Positions 45,084 through 55,714 of a stretch of DNA of 60,000 nt are shown here, piece after piece; the stretch's first letter is position 1, and each line of letters opens with the position of its first letter. A program made the position numbers and the translations under genes. The DNA lies in the NCBI GenBank assembly GCA_905221605.1, contig CAJNDS010002202.1, positions 271,501 through 331,500 of the forward strand. The letters run 5' to 3'. The notes below the pieces were generated by a model, which searched no databases, was not told where the DNA came from, and saw only the letters and a program-made list of their open reading frames with translations. Source of the DNA: Symbiodinium natans (lineage: Eukaryota > Sar > Dinophyceae > Suessiales > Symbiodiniaceae).

Positions 45084-46302
45084 GGGGGCGGGGGGGGGGA
45101 GGGAGGGGGGGCGAAGGCAGGAGAAAGAGAGACAGAGAGGAGGAGAGGACAAAGACACGGGAAAGAGAAGACAGTGCCAAGGTTCAAGGTTTCGTGCTTT
45201 GGGGGGCGGGGGCCGGCCCGTGCCGCTAGGCCTGAAATTGAATTGGGGTTCAGGGTTTAGGGTTTCGGGAATCAGTAACAAGGGTTGGCATACCTTCAAG
45301 TATCAGCCCTTGCCTCGCTTCGACAAGGCCTTCCCCTAAACCCTAAGCCCTAAGCCCTAAGCCCTAAGCCCTAAACCCTAAACCCTAAACCCTAAACCCT
45401 AAACCCTAAACCCTAAACCCTAAACCCTAAACCCTAAACCCCACACACCTCAGTGGCTGTATCCGCCACTAAAGCTCTCCTGGGTTCCCCCCTTTAATGA
45501 CCTTAACTAGGCTTAACTATCCCAACATACCCTTAACCCTGTGGGGAACCCAGGGGGGGGGGGGGGGGGTGGGGTAGTATAGAAGGGGGGGCCTATGCTG
45601 CTGAAGCTCACGAACTCCTTCCGTCCACAGCTTCTTGGGCTTAGGGGGCTTTGGGCCGAAACCTAAGCCCTAAACCCTAAACCCTAAACCCTTATCCCGA
45701 AACCCTGAACCCTTATCCCTAAACCCTAAACCCTAAACACAAACAAGCGTAGGGTTTCGGGGTCGAAAGATGATCTCTAAGTAGCCCAAACATTGAAGAC
45801 CAGACGACTCTCTACCTAAACCCTAGCCCTAACCCTAAACCCTAAACCCTAGCCCTAAACCTTAAACTAAACCTTCTAAGAGCCCTGGGAGGATCCAAAA
45901 AGTAGAGCCCCTAAATAGTACCCTGTACTGCTATTGGGTCATCCTCCTTAGGACCCTGATAGGGATCTGCTTCTTGGATCCTCCCAGAAATCTGGGATAC
46001 CCTAAACCCTAAACCCTAAACCCTAAACCCTAAACCCCAAACCCCAAACCCTAAACCTTTGAGCGTGGAGCCAGGTGGCCAACCGCTCGTTGCGGTGGAG
46101 GCCTTCGAGTCAGCCGAGGTGGGGCGCTCCAGTGCCTAGGACTTACAGGTTTAGGGTTTAGGGTTTGGGGTTTGGGGTTTAGGGTTTAGGGTTTCGGGTT
46201 TGGGGTCTAGGGTTTCGGGGTTTGGGGTTTAGGGTTTAGGGTTTCGGGTTTGGGGTTTAGGGTTTGGGTATGGGGTTTAGGGTGTAGGGTTTAGGGTTTA
46301 AG
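45084..46302. repeat. Interstitial telomeric repeat cluster
   Basis: A purine-rich GAGA/GGAGA stretch lies at 45115-45175. C-strand tracts: about 45334-45442 (starting as CCCTAAG), 45660-45738, 45820-45870, 46000-46060. G-strand: 46150-46300 (GTTTGGG and GTTTCGG variants). A G run lies at about 45553-45568. No genes recognised. Confidence 0.9.
45885..45987. mobile_element. MITE-like element, CTGGGAGGATCC family, intact copy
   Basis: Left arm CTGGGAGGATCCAAAAAGTA and right arm GCTTCTTGGATCCTCCCAG pair over about 22 bp with two mismatches. About 103 bp, non-coding. The interior has TACTGCTATTGGGTCATCC, seen in reverse complement near 9740-9765. Confidence 0.7.
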
Positions 46303-46473
46303 GTATCCCAGACCCCTGGGAGGATCCGAAAAGTAGGTCCCCTTATGGGTTTCGGGTTTAGGGTTTAGGGTTTAGGGGTTTAAGGTTTAGGGTGTAGGGT
46401 TTAGGGGTTTAGGGGTTTAGGGGTTTAGGTTCAGGGTTTAGGGTTCCTAAAAATGAATCCATAGTAGTACAGT
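46303..46473. mobile_element. CTGGGAGGATCC-family MITE with telomeric tract inside
   Basis: TATCCCAGACCCCTGGGAGG then ATCCGAAAAGTAGGTCCCC (46304-46343) is one arm of the family. About 95 bp of TTTAGGG variants follow (46348-46444), then the family interior TCCTAAAAATGAATCC...TAGTAGTACAG. The same interior occurs at 9738-9764 beside AGGATCCCAAAAGTAGATC. Confidence 0.6.
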
Positions 46474-48520
46474 TTTTTTTGTTTTGTTTTATTGCGGGCT
46501 CAACAAGCGGCGGGGTGGAGGGCGTTTATAATGTTCAGGGCTTCGGGTATCGCCCGTTTCGTTTTCTGCGTTCTACAACACCCAAAACCCTGAACCCCAA
46601 AACCTAAACCCAGCTTTGCATGGTTCATCTTATTATGGACAATCACGGGTTTAGGGTTTAGGGTTTAGGGTTTAGGGTTTAGGGTTTAGGGTTTAGGGTT
46701 TAGGGTTTAGGGTTTAGGGTTTAGGGTTTAGGGTTTAGGGTTTAGGGTTTAGGGTTTAGGGTTTAGGGTTTAGGGCGAACAGATGCCGAAGTGGACACTT
46801 TCGCTCGAAGCGACCTCCCAACATGCCTGTCCGAAACGCTGAAACCTAGGACCTTTAAGGCTAGGGTTTAGGGTTTAGGGTTTAGGGTTTAGGGTTTAGG
46901 GTTTAGGGTTTAGGGTTTAGGGTTTAGGGTTTAGGGTTTAGGGTTTAGGGTTTAGGGTTTAGGGTTTAGGGTTTAGGGTTTAGGCTGCCCAGTATCCTAG
47001 GCTTAAAAAGGGTGCCCCCTTTTTGCTTAGAGGCTTAGAGGGGTTTAGAAGGGAACCTAAACCCCCCCAAAAAAGGGACTAAGGGTACTACCGGGCATCC
47101 TAGAAGGCCTGGCTAAGACCCACTCGAAACAACCCGTGTCAACGAAACCACGCGAATGCACCCTCAACCATTCTTCGCTCTGAGGGGCCTTGAGGCCCTA
47201 TGTGTGTGCTGCAAAGGAACCCTTTGTGCGTTCATATGGAATTGAAAGCGTTTAGAACCTTAAACCCTAAACCTTAAACCCTTACCCCCTTGTTTAGGGC
47301 TTAAGGTCTAGGGTCGTCCGGACCGAGCCACAAGGTAGGTCTCAATCGGATCAAGCAGCCGCAATGGCAATGGCTCTTCCTTGGCAAGAGCTTAAGGGCG
47401 CCAGTGATGGAGTCGCGCGTTTAGGGTTTAGGGTTTAGGGTTCAGGGTTCAGGGTTTAGGGTTTAGGTAGGGTTTAGGGTTAGGGTTTTCGGGTTTAGGG
47501 TCCAGGGCTTAGGGATGTTTCCGGGTACCGGGTTTATAGGTCCAGGACGTGTGTGTGTGTGTGTGTGTGTGTGTGGGTTGGGGGTGAGGTGTGTAGACTC
47601 TACAGGGATTAGGTTTTAGGGCGTCTGGCTTGTGGGCTTACAAAGGGAAGGTGGCAAAACCTAGCAATTCAGAACACCTGCCGCCATGAAGATCAAAACC
47701 CTACATCCCAAAACCTGAATTTGCGGCACCCTAAACCCTAAACCTAAACCCTAAACCCTAAACCCTAAACCCTGAACCCTGAACCCTAAACCCTAAACCC
47801 TAAACCCGAAACCCAACTGCTGCAGCGGGGGCGGACGCATCCTCGAGACTTAATTACCTACCAAAGCCTCTTTCCCGGACATCCTGAACTCTTCGAACCC
47901 GATTCTTGAACCCTGCAGTGTTTGGGGCTTAGGGAAACGTAGACCTTAAACCTTAAATTGAAACCCTAAACCCAAATCCTAACCCTAAACCCTACACTGT
48001 TTGGGGCTTAGGGAAACGTAGACCTCAAACCTTAAATTGAAACCACGAGCCTTAAGATCCTGAAACCAAATCCGCACATGTTCCTCAACACCGGGATCCG
48101 AAACCCTAAACCCTAAACCCTAAACCCTAAACCCTAACCCTAAACCCTAAACCCTAAACCCTAAACCCTAAACCCTAAACCCTAAACCCTAAACCCTATA
48201 AGACCTAAACCCTAAGCCGCAGAAAGCCGAGGGCTCGATGCCTAGCTTTTCTTACAGACTTGCTGCGCAGCAAAGCGACAGCAACTTGCTGCAAACGCCC
48301 ACTGCCACGTGTGGCCTCATGGGTATGGTGTGGGTGTTGGGGTTTTGGGTTTAGGGTTTAGGGCTTAGGGTTAGGGTTTCGGGTTTGGGGTCTAGGGTCT
48401 ATAGGGCCTAGGGCTTAGGGCTGGGGTTTTAAGGTTTAGGATTAGGATTTGGGTTTGGGCTCTTGGGTTACCCAAACCCCGAAGCCCTAAACCTGGGTCT
48501 GTAATGTTTGACGGTTTCTA
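46474..48520. repeat. Interstitial telomeric repeat cluster
   Basis: G-strand: 46648-46775 and 46862-46983 (long, nearly perfect), 47419-47515, 48345-48420. C-strand: about 47715-47812, 47945-48000, 48100-48200. A (GT)n tract lies at 47550-47575. A short unit GTTTGGGGCTTAGGGAAACG occurs twice in direct repeat at about 47920-47970 and 48000-48045. Confidence 0.92.
46981..47103. mobile_element. MITE-like element, GCCCAGTAACC family
   Basis: TAGGCTGCCCAGTATCC on the left and CCGGGCATCCTAG on the right. The interior is close to the copy at 41371-41496. A long G-strand telomeric tract ends exactly at its left border. Confidence 0.7.
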
Positions 48521-48622
48521 GACCCGGGAGTAACCTAGGAGTAACAAGGGCACCCTTTTCGAATTTAGGGATTGTAAGGGAACCCCAACCATAAAGAAAG
48601 GAAAAAGGGCCTACTCCCGGTC
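48521..48622. mobile_element. MITE-like element, GACCCGGGAGTA family, copy 2
   Basis: GACCCGGGAGTAACC and CCTACTCCCGGTC ends, flanked outward by CTA and CTAG. The interior matches 9494-9608 (AAGGGAACCCCAACC, AAAGAAAGG). Confidence 0.65.
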
Positions 48623-50946
48623 CTAGGTTTAAAGGTTTGGGTCTAGGATTTAGGGCCTAGGGCTTCGGGGCTTCCAGGGTATGAGGTTGAGTGTCTGCGG
48701 GGTCTAGGTTTAGGGTTCAGGGTTAGGGTATATTTAGGGCATATTTAAACCCTAAACCTAAACCCTAAACCCTAAAAGGTTTAGGGTTTGCAGGGATCTG
48801 GCCAAAAAAGAGCTCGACTGCACAGGCGTCTCTTCGAGTTGAGCCGGCTGCCACATCCAGCGCTGGATTATTCCGGGAAGCTTCGTCGCCCAGTAACCTG
48901 TAGTAAGGGTACCTTTTTTTCGAGATTAGGGTCTAGGGTCTAGGGTCTAGGGTCTAGGGTCTAGGGTCTAGGGTCTAGGGTTTAGGGTTTAGGGTTTAGG
49001 GTTTAGGGTTTAGGGTTTAGGGTTTAGGGTTTAGGGTTTAGGAGCCACGTATAAGGGAACCCAGAACCCCAACAAAAGGGGTAAAGGGTTCCACTGGGCT
49101 ACCGACCTCCCAGCTTATGATGGAAGACGTCAGACCAAGCTGCAGAAGCAGCATAACGGTGCCTTCCACCCCTGAACTTCACTGAACCCTGAACCCTAAA
49201 CCCTAAACCCTAAACCCTAAACCCTAAACCCTAAAGGCTCCTGTTTCTCCTCCCTGGACCACCGAAACAAGGCTGCTAAGAGACAGAGGCGAAGTTCAGA
49301 GGCCATTTGGGGGCCTGCAGCTCCCTCACGATTTAGGGTTTAGGGTTTAGGGTTTAGGGTTTAGGGTTTAGGGTTTAGGGTTTAGGGTTTAGGGTTAGAC
49401 CCCTGGGATCGATCACCTGAAGACGTCCTAAAACCGACCCAGATGTTCCCTAGGGTACTCTTTGGGGGGTTCCCCTGAACCCTGAACCCCTAAACTTTCT
49501 CTTTGGGGGGTTCCCCTCAACCCTAAACCCCTAAATAAACTTTTGCAGGGGTCTGGGTAGTTTTCTTCGCCTAAAATGGAGGCCCGAAGGCAGTTTAGGG
49601 TTTGGGGGCTTAGAGGGCTTAGAGGTGAAACCCTAAACCGTAAACCCTAAACCCTGAACCGCAAACCCCAAACCGTAAACCCAACACCCCAAATATCCAA
49701 CAGTCCTGCACCCTGTTTGGGTTTGGGGCTTGGAGTTTAGGGCTTGGAGTTTAGGGTTTAGGGTTTAGGGCTTGGGGGATCAGCATGTATCCGGCACTTG
49801 GCGCCTCATGGCGGGCGCGGTACGTTGACAGCAGCCGGCTTGCGATGGTAAAGGCCTGCAAGACACGATGTAGGGTTTAGGGTTTAGGGTTTAGGGTTTA
49901 GGGTTCAAGGTTGTTAGGGTTTAGGGTATCTTAGGGTTCGATCGAATGACACCCTCAAGCCTCCAAACTGTGGAAATGGCACCTCCCAAGCCCTTAACAT
50001 CCTCCAGAACCTAAACCTTAAAGCCTGAGAGACTGTTAGGCCGAAACCCCTAGTGCCTGAAAACCCTAAACCCTAGCCCTAAACCCTAAACCCTAAACCC
50101 GAAACCCTAAACCCTAAACCCCAACCGGCACACCCTTGGAAGCTCCAGGAGTTTGTACCCTATAGACCCTACACTCCGCAATAAACGATACCTTAAACCC
50201 CAGACCTGAACCCTGAACCCTGAACCCTGAACCCTAAACCCTAAACCCTAAACCCTAAACCCTAAACCCTAAACCCTAAACCCTAAGCCCTAAACCCTAA
50301 GCCCTAAACCCTAAACCAAATTTCCAAAGCCCTCCCGGCCTGGTCCGCAAGCCCTTTCCGAGTCCAGGGGCAACAATCAGGTCGAGCCCCTGCCTTGGGT
50401 TTAGGGTTTAGGGTTTAGGGTTTAGGGTTTAGGGTTTAGGGTTTAGGGTTTAGGGTTTAGGGTTTAGGGTTTAGGGTTTAGGGTTTAGGGTTTAGGGTTT
50501 AGGGCTTAGGGTTTAGGGCTTAGGGTTTAGGGTTTAGGGTTTTGGGTGTAGGGTTTAGGCTTCAGGCTTCAAGCGAAGTTTACATACAAAGCCTTAACAC
50601 AGTCCTTAGAGCCTTGCGGATTGGCTTTAGGGCTCGGGCTTTGGTGCTGTCGAGTTTGCATGGAGCAATTAGCGTTGAGGGTTCGGAGAAGAAGACTCTA
50701 TACTTTCTAAACTAGATGAGACCGAAAACGCAAAACGAAAACCCTAAACCCTAAACCCCAAAACCCTAAACCTACTTTCTAGCCTGCTTCTACCCAGGGC
50801 GGGGACTCCCCGTCAGCTGAGGGTCGCGGATCCATGTAAGAGTTTTGGGCTTAGGGGCCCGAAGCCCTCAGCCCTAAGCCCTAAGCCCTAAGCCTTAAGC
50901 CCTAAGCCCTAAGCCCTAAGCCCTAAACCCTAAACCCTAAACCCTA
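48623..50946. repeat. Interstitial telomeric repeat cluster
   Basis: C-strand: about 48748-48776, 49185-49236, 49630-49690, 50065-50130, 50205-50318, 50728-50772, 50866-50946 (first half CCCTAAG). G-strand: about 48926-49042, 49332-49398, 49735-49775, 49870-49930, 50397-50560. Spacers are 50-250 bp and show no gene. Confidence 0.92.
48888..49099. mobile_element. GCCCAGTAACC-family MITE split by a telomeric tract
   Basis: The left half GCCCAGTAACC...AAGGGTACC(T)n runs to about 48925. The next 116 bp are GGTCTAGGG then TTTAGGG repeats. The right half resumes with AAGGGAACCCAGAACCCC...CCACTGGGC. Uninterrupted relatives at 14092, 33811 and 53924 lack the tract at this point. Confidence 0.75.
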
Positions 50947-50978
50947 TCTTTTGGGCATAGGGTGCCTGCCGAGGCTAC

Positions 50979-51229
50979 CTGAGAAACTCGAAGCGTTCCT
51001 TCTCAGACGTCTCGCACACCTGGAAGATTTGCTCCATACGGAGCCCGTTCCAAATCTGCCCCAACGCTTCGAAAAATGCAGGAAAAGAGGTTGTTCCATT
51101 CCCATCGAACTCAAGATGGGGTGCGTTGGCCCACTTTTTGGAGAAGCCGCGGAGCAGCCACGTCATTTTCCGGCTCAGTGTTTCGAGGGCGTTGGGAGAG
51201 AGGTAGCGCCTGATTTGAATGACCGGCAT
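50979..51229 (-). CDS. Partial gene: exon like RNA 2'-phosphotransferase (Tpt1/KptA) N-terminus
   Basis: The minus-strand frame gives LSRKMTWLLRGFSKKW, then about 30 residues ending FFEALGQIWNG, then VCETSEKERFEF. From memory this follows the KptA/Tpt1 N-terminal pattern LSK.LS.LLRH...G.....L...L and V...DK.RFEL in order and spacing. The family removes the 2'-phosphate left by tRNA ligation, using NAD+. The exon ends at CTCAG followed by GTAGCC, a splice-donor-like site at 50978-50977. The start is uncertain: ATG at 51227-51229, but the frame is open further upstream. Odd: the Arg-His pair of LLRH, where His is a conserved active-site residue, reads LLRG. The C-terminal ADP-ribosyltransferase-like half is not in the adjacent DNA. 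It may be an exon of a spliced gene, a domain fragment or a pseudogene. Confidence 0.45.
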
Positions 51230-52213
51230 CTCACTGCCGACGCACCAGTATGCTGGTAGCTCGTCTCAGCTTAGACGGTGTATGTAAAGGACCCTCATAC
51301 CAAAAATATGCTAGGGTTTAGGGTTTAGGGTTTAGGGTTTAGGGTTTAGGGTTTAGGGCTCAGGGCTCAGGGTTCAGGGTTTTGGGTTTTGGGTTTTGGG
51401 GGGTCTGAATCTTACGGAGACGGGGGGGGGGGAGGGGGGTGACTAATATTAGGGGGAAGGGATGATAAAAGGACAGTTCAGGTGGGTAGTTACTGTTGAA
51501 TTGCTTGTATGAGCCCTGTGTGAAAAAGTACGGGTTTTATGTAGACCTTCTTCGATCCTCGTTATAAGACTCCGCGAAGTGAAACGTCACACGTGGTTTA
51601 GGGTTCAGGGTTTAGGGTTTAGGGTGGGGCTTACATGGTTCAGAGTTGATCGGATGCCGTTTCGGGCTCGTCTGACTGCTCCCCCTCCAGACAGCACTGA
51701 AGTTACCTAACCCGCAAACCCTACACCCTGAACCCCTAGACCCGAAAGTTTAACACTAGGGTTTAGGGTTTAGGGTTTAGGGTTTAGGGTTTAGGGTTTA
51801 GGGTTTAGGGTTTAGGGTTTAGGGTTTAGGTTCAGGGTTTAGGGTTTAGGGCTATGAAACCCTCAGCCCTGAACCCTCAAGCCTACGAAGAGCCAAGCTG
51901 CAAGGAAGATCAATTTCAACTGCAAAAGGCAAGTCCTCTCTTCCTCACATGTGGATTAGGGTTTAGGGTTTATGGTTTGGGGTTTCCTTGCTATCGTAAC
52001 CCTATGATAAGGGAACCCCCCCCTCCCCCCCCCAAACCCCAGACCCGAAACCCCAAACCCCACGCCCGAAAAAAACAAAAGAGGCGTAGGACACCCCGAA
52101 GGCGCACTTTGAGCTCTAGCGGGCCTTTCAGACCATCGGACCCTGTAGACCCTGACCCCTAACCCTAAACCCTCACGAGACACTAAACCCTTAACCCTGG
52201 CCCTAAACACTAA

Positions 52214-52302
52214 ACCCTACTAAACCCTACTAAACCCTAGTAAACCCTACTAAACCCTACTAAACCCTACTAAAGCCTACTAAAGCCTACTAAACCCTAA
52301 AC
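52214..52302. repeat. 10-bp telomere-variant array (TAAACCCTAC)n
   Basis: About nine tandem copies of TAAACCCTAC with few changes (two read TAAAGCCTAC, one TAAACCCTAG). Normal CCCTAAA variants lie on either side. Confidence 0.85.
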
Positions 52303-52627
52303 CTTAACCCCGAAACCCTAAACCCTAAACCCTAGACCCTAAACCCTAGCCCTGCACGATCTAAACCGTACACCCTACAGCCTAAACCAACCCTCATCGT
52401 ACACAGTAAAACTGCTTGTAGATCGACACACAGAGGGAGCATCTAGGCCAAGATTGCGTTAACGGGGTTTGGGCCTACTTTGGTATATGTTGATTAGTTA
52501 TTTGTTGTTCGTGCTTTTTCTGGGTTGGGGTTGAGGGTTCCGGTTTGAGGGCTTAGGGCTTCGCGCTTACAGGACTTAGGTAACCCTAACCCTCGAAAGC
52601 TCTCTAAACCCCAAACCCCAAACTCTA

Positions 52628-52935
52628 AACCCTGATCCCTAAACCCCAAACCCTAAACCCTCAACCCCGATCCCTAAACCCCAAACCCTAAACCCCAAAA
52701 CCCTGATCCCTAATTAAACCCCAGACCCTAAACCCTAAACCCTGATCCCTAAACCCCAAACCCAACCCTAAACCCTGATCCCTAAATCCCAAACCCTAAA
52801 CCCTGATCCCTAAACCCAAACCCCTAAACCCCAAACCCTGGTCCCTAATTAAACCCCAAACCCTAAACCCTAAACCCCAAACCCTAAACCCTGAACCCCA
52901 TCTCTAAACCCTAACCCTGATCCCTACACCCTAAA
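52628..52935. repeat. Higher-order telomere-variant array with CCCTGATCCCTAA
   Basis: The block CCCTGATCCCTAAACCCC plus AAACCCTAAA recurs about eight times at roughly 30-60 bp intervals (CCTGATCCC near 52632, 52702, 52741, 52777 and 52804, with CCGATCC, GGTCC and CATCTC versions among them). Two copies contain TAATTAAACCCC. Confidence 0.75.
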
Positions 52936-53270
52936 CCCCAAACCCCAAAAAAACCAAACTTGAAGCAAAGGCGATCCAGTCCTGGTCATCAAGCGCCCGC
53001 CCCGCTGGCAGACGAGGAGGCCCTGAAAAAGGTGGGCGCCCAAAAGGCTGCCATGAAGCTAGGGTTTAGAGTTTAGGGTTTAGGGTTTAGGGTTTAGGGC
53101 TTAAGGAGTTCAGGGTTAGGGAGTTCAGGGTTCACCCCGAAGGCCAGTAGGGGGCTTGAGGGTTCAAGGCGTGGGGGGAGGGCCGATGCCCTAAAAACCC
53201 CAAAGCCCCAGCGTCTGAACCCTAAAGTCTATGGTTTAGGGTTTAGGGTTTAGGGTTTGGGGTTTTGCTG

Positions 53271-53380
53271 GGCTGCCCAGTAACCTAGGCGAAAAAAAAT
53301 GCCCTTTTTGCTTAAAGGGGTTTTAATAAGGGAACCTAAACCCCCAAAAGAGGGAATGAGGGCACTACTGGGCATTCTAG
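53271..53380. mobile_element. MITE-like element, GCCCAGTAACC family
   Basis: Ends GGCTGCCCAGTAACCTAGG and CACTACTGGGCATTCTAG; the interior is in family order. A G-strand telomeric tract ends about 10 bp to the left. Confidence 0.7.
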
Positions 53381-53923
53381 CACTGATAGATCAACCCTAT
53401 GAGCCCTATGTACCCTCAACCCTAAACCCTAAACCCTCAACCCTGAACCCGAAACCCTCAACCCTAAACTCTGAACCCTTGGCCCTCAACCCTCATCCAG
53501 AAACCCCGAAATCCGAACACTGCATAAACATCAAAGGCACCCTGTTCTGCTTTCGGGTTTAGGGTTTAGGTTTTAGGGTTTAGAGTTCAGACTGTAGGGT
53601 TTAGGGTTCACTCAAGGAGCCGAGTATCCCGAAATAAAGGGGGGGGGGATAGAAAGGTTCGAAAATTGGTTTTAAGGGTATGGGTCCGAAAAAATAAACG
53701 ACCTTGATTCACAGAGGGCTTCCTCAAGGAGCCGGATTTACCGAAAAAAGAGGGGTGGGGGGGGGAATAAAGGGCCCACATTAGGTTTTAGCGTATAGGT
53801 CTTGAATTATCGAAGAGAGCTTCGCGGATATTCCGCAGGCGAGTCTCCGTCCGCGTCAGGTGCGCGGCCAAGCATCTCGGACAGCTCGCGGAGGAGTTTC
53901 TTGACCTGCATCTTTGTCGACTA
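53381..53923. other. Spacer with a short C-strand tract and a duplicated unit
   Basis: C-strand variants at about 53415-53520. CTCAAGGAGCCG...CCCGAAATAAAGGGGGG (53613-53650) recurs at about 53733-53770. No gene recognised. Confidence 0.5.
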
Positions 53924-54013
53924 CTTAGTAGCCCAGTAACCATATTGCAATAAGGAACCCATTGTTTGGGTTGGTTACTTGATAAGGGAACCCATAACCA
54001 CTGGGCTACTAAG
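53924..54013. mobile_element. MITE-like element, GCCCAGTAACC family, shortest copy
   Basis: 90 bp with perfect 14-bp inverted ends CTTAGTAGCCCAGT and ACTGGGCTACTAAG. The interior is AACCATATTGCAATAAGGAA, then a second half ending AAGGGAACCCATAACC. Confidence 0.8.
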
Positions 54014-55327
54014 ATTATAGAGATTCTGTTTTTTTGGTGTGCATGCGTGCGTGCGTGCGTGGGTGTGCATGCGTGTGTGTGTACGCATGTTCAGACTTAT
54101 TTCATTGTTTGTTGCGTGTCTGTGTGTTTGTTTTTGAGGGGGAGCTATGGAACCCAGCTGCTGACTGCAACTGAAAACGCCCGAGGCATGCTGTGCCTTC
54201 TAAAACATCGAGCAGACAGCTTGGCGATCAGGGGTCACGTTCGCCGTTCTAATCGTACGTCTGGCTGGCTCTCCCTGAACCCAAACCCTAAACCCCAAAA
54301 CCCCAAACCCCAAAACCCTAGACCCTAAACTCCATACCCTAAACCCGAAACCCTAAACCCTAAACCCCAAAACCCCAAACCCCAAAACCCCAAACCCCAA
54401 ACCCTAAACCCCATACCCTAAACCCTCTGCTCAGGAGAACCGCAAGCCACCTGAACCTCATGTCTGCTCTGGGGACAAAAGCGGATTGAAAATAAGACTT
54501 CATGAAGTCTTAGACCCGAGAATCCCTAAACCCTAAACCCTAAACCCTAAACCCTAAACCCTAAACCCTACAAACCTTAGTTCGTTCGCTTCCCTAAGCA
54601 CAAAACAAGCCTCGAGCTCTCAGGATTCTTCTAGCACTTCTACTCCAACCTGGCGGATTTAATGGTTACCCTTAGGCTCAAACTAGCCCTGCTAAGGACT
54701 GCTAGTACAAGGGGGGAAAGAAACCTAAACCCTAAACCCTAAACCCGAAACCCGAAACCCTAAACCCTAAACTCTAAACCCTAAACCCGAAACCGTACAA
54801 AAAAGAAGTTTTGGGGCTCTTATAGCCCTTAGCCCAGCGGCAAAGGCCAACAGCGCATCGTTGGGGCAAACACGTGGAGCATCATTGGCTCGACAATCCT
54901 GGAAAATTTGGGATTTCAGAGGGCTTATATGGCATTTAGGGTTTAGGGTTTAGGGTTTAGGGTTTAGGGTTTAGGGTTTAGGGTTTAGGGTTTAGGGTTC
55001 AGTGTTCAGGGTCTAGGGTTTCGGGGGCTTTTGGCATCTAGGTTACGGCTTTTAGGGCTGTTGGGGTTTAGGGTTTAGGGGAAACCATGATCCGATAACC
55101 CTAAACCCTAACAAGACCCTACGCAGGTTCGTGTCTCTGTTGAGGAACCGCAGGCTCTCGCAGGCAACCGTACAAGGCTCAAAGTGGCCCAAAAGCCGTG
55201 TGTCGGTGGTGTTGGGGCCCAGAAATCAAGGGAAACCCGAAACCCGAAACCCTAACAACTAATAACCCTAAACCCTAAACCCTAAACCCTAAGCCCTAAG
55301 CCCTAAACCCTAAACCCGAAACCACTA

Positions 55328-55550
55328 AGGTTGCACCCCTCAAGGTTCCTTAATCTACTCCTACGATGGCCCCTATACTACCCTAAGGATCTTTAAACAG
55401 GGTCCCCAAGGTTTAGGGTTTAGGGTTTAGGGTTTAGGGTTTAGGGTTTAGGGTTTAGGGTTTAGGGTTTAGGATCTTCAAGAAGGGTCCCCGAAACCCA
55501 AGGGTACAACCTTAGGGGTCCACGGTAGAATCCTATGAAGAAAGCCTTCA
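55328..55550. mobile_element. Probable inverted-repeat element with telomeric centre
   Basis: TAAGGTTGCACCCC on the left and its relative on the right (reverse complement of CCTTCAACCTTA) bound arms that pair loosely, for example CTCCTACGATGGCCCCTA against TTCTACCGTGGACCCCTA. A 60-bp G-strand tract (55410-55473) is in the centre, bracketed by GGATCTTTAAACAGGGTCCC and GGATCTTCAAGAAGGGTCCC as direct repeats. Confidence 0.45.
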
Positions 55551-55603
55551 ACCTTAACACTAAACCCTAAACCCTATAAACCCGATAAACCCTATAAACC
55601 CTC

Positions 55604-55714
55604 TAAACCATCTAAACCCTCTAAACCCTCTAAACCCTCTAAACCCTCTAAACCCTCTAAACCCTCTAAACCCTCTAAACCCTCTAAACCCTCTAAACCC
55701 TCTAAACCCTCTAA
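55604..55714. repeat. 9-bp telomere-variant array (CCCTCTAAA)n
   Basis: About a dozen nearly perfect tandem copies of CTAAACCCT, i.e. the heptamer with an added CT. Flanked by normal CCCTAAA and by CCCTATAAA and CCCGATAAA versions. Confidence 0.9.

Larger units (their letters stand above)
51300..53270. repeat. Interstitial telomeric repeat cluster
   Basis: G-strand: about 51312-51400, 51598-51625, 51758-51852, 53060-53130, 53232-53265. C-strand: about 52145-52385 and 52590-52950, both with unusual higher-order structure described separately. The spacer at 51420-51600 has a G-rich stretch and no gene; 51890-52140 has nothing recognised. Confidence 0.9.

Noticed and set aside
43682-45260. Overlapping basic or Pro-rich ORFs in the GC-rich module
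   Set aside because: Frames on both strands mirror the inverted and tandem repeats (for example the shared NALKGIRG from the palindrome) rather than a conserved protein.
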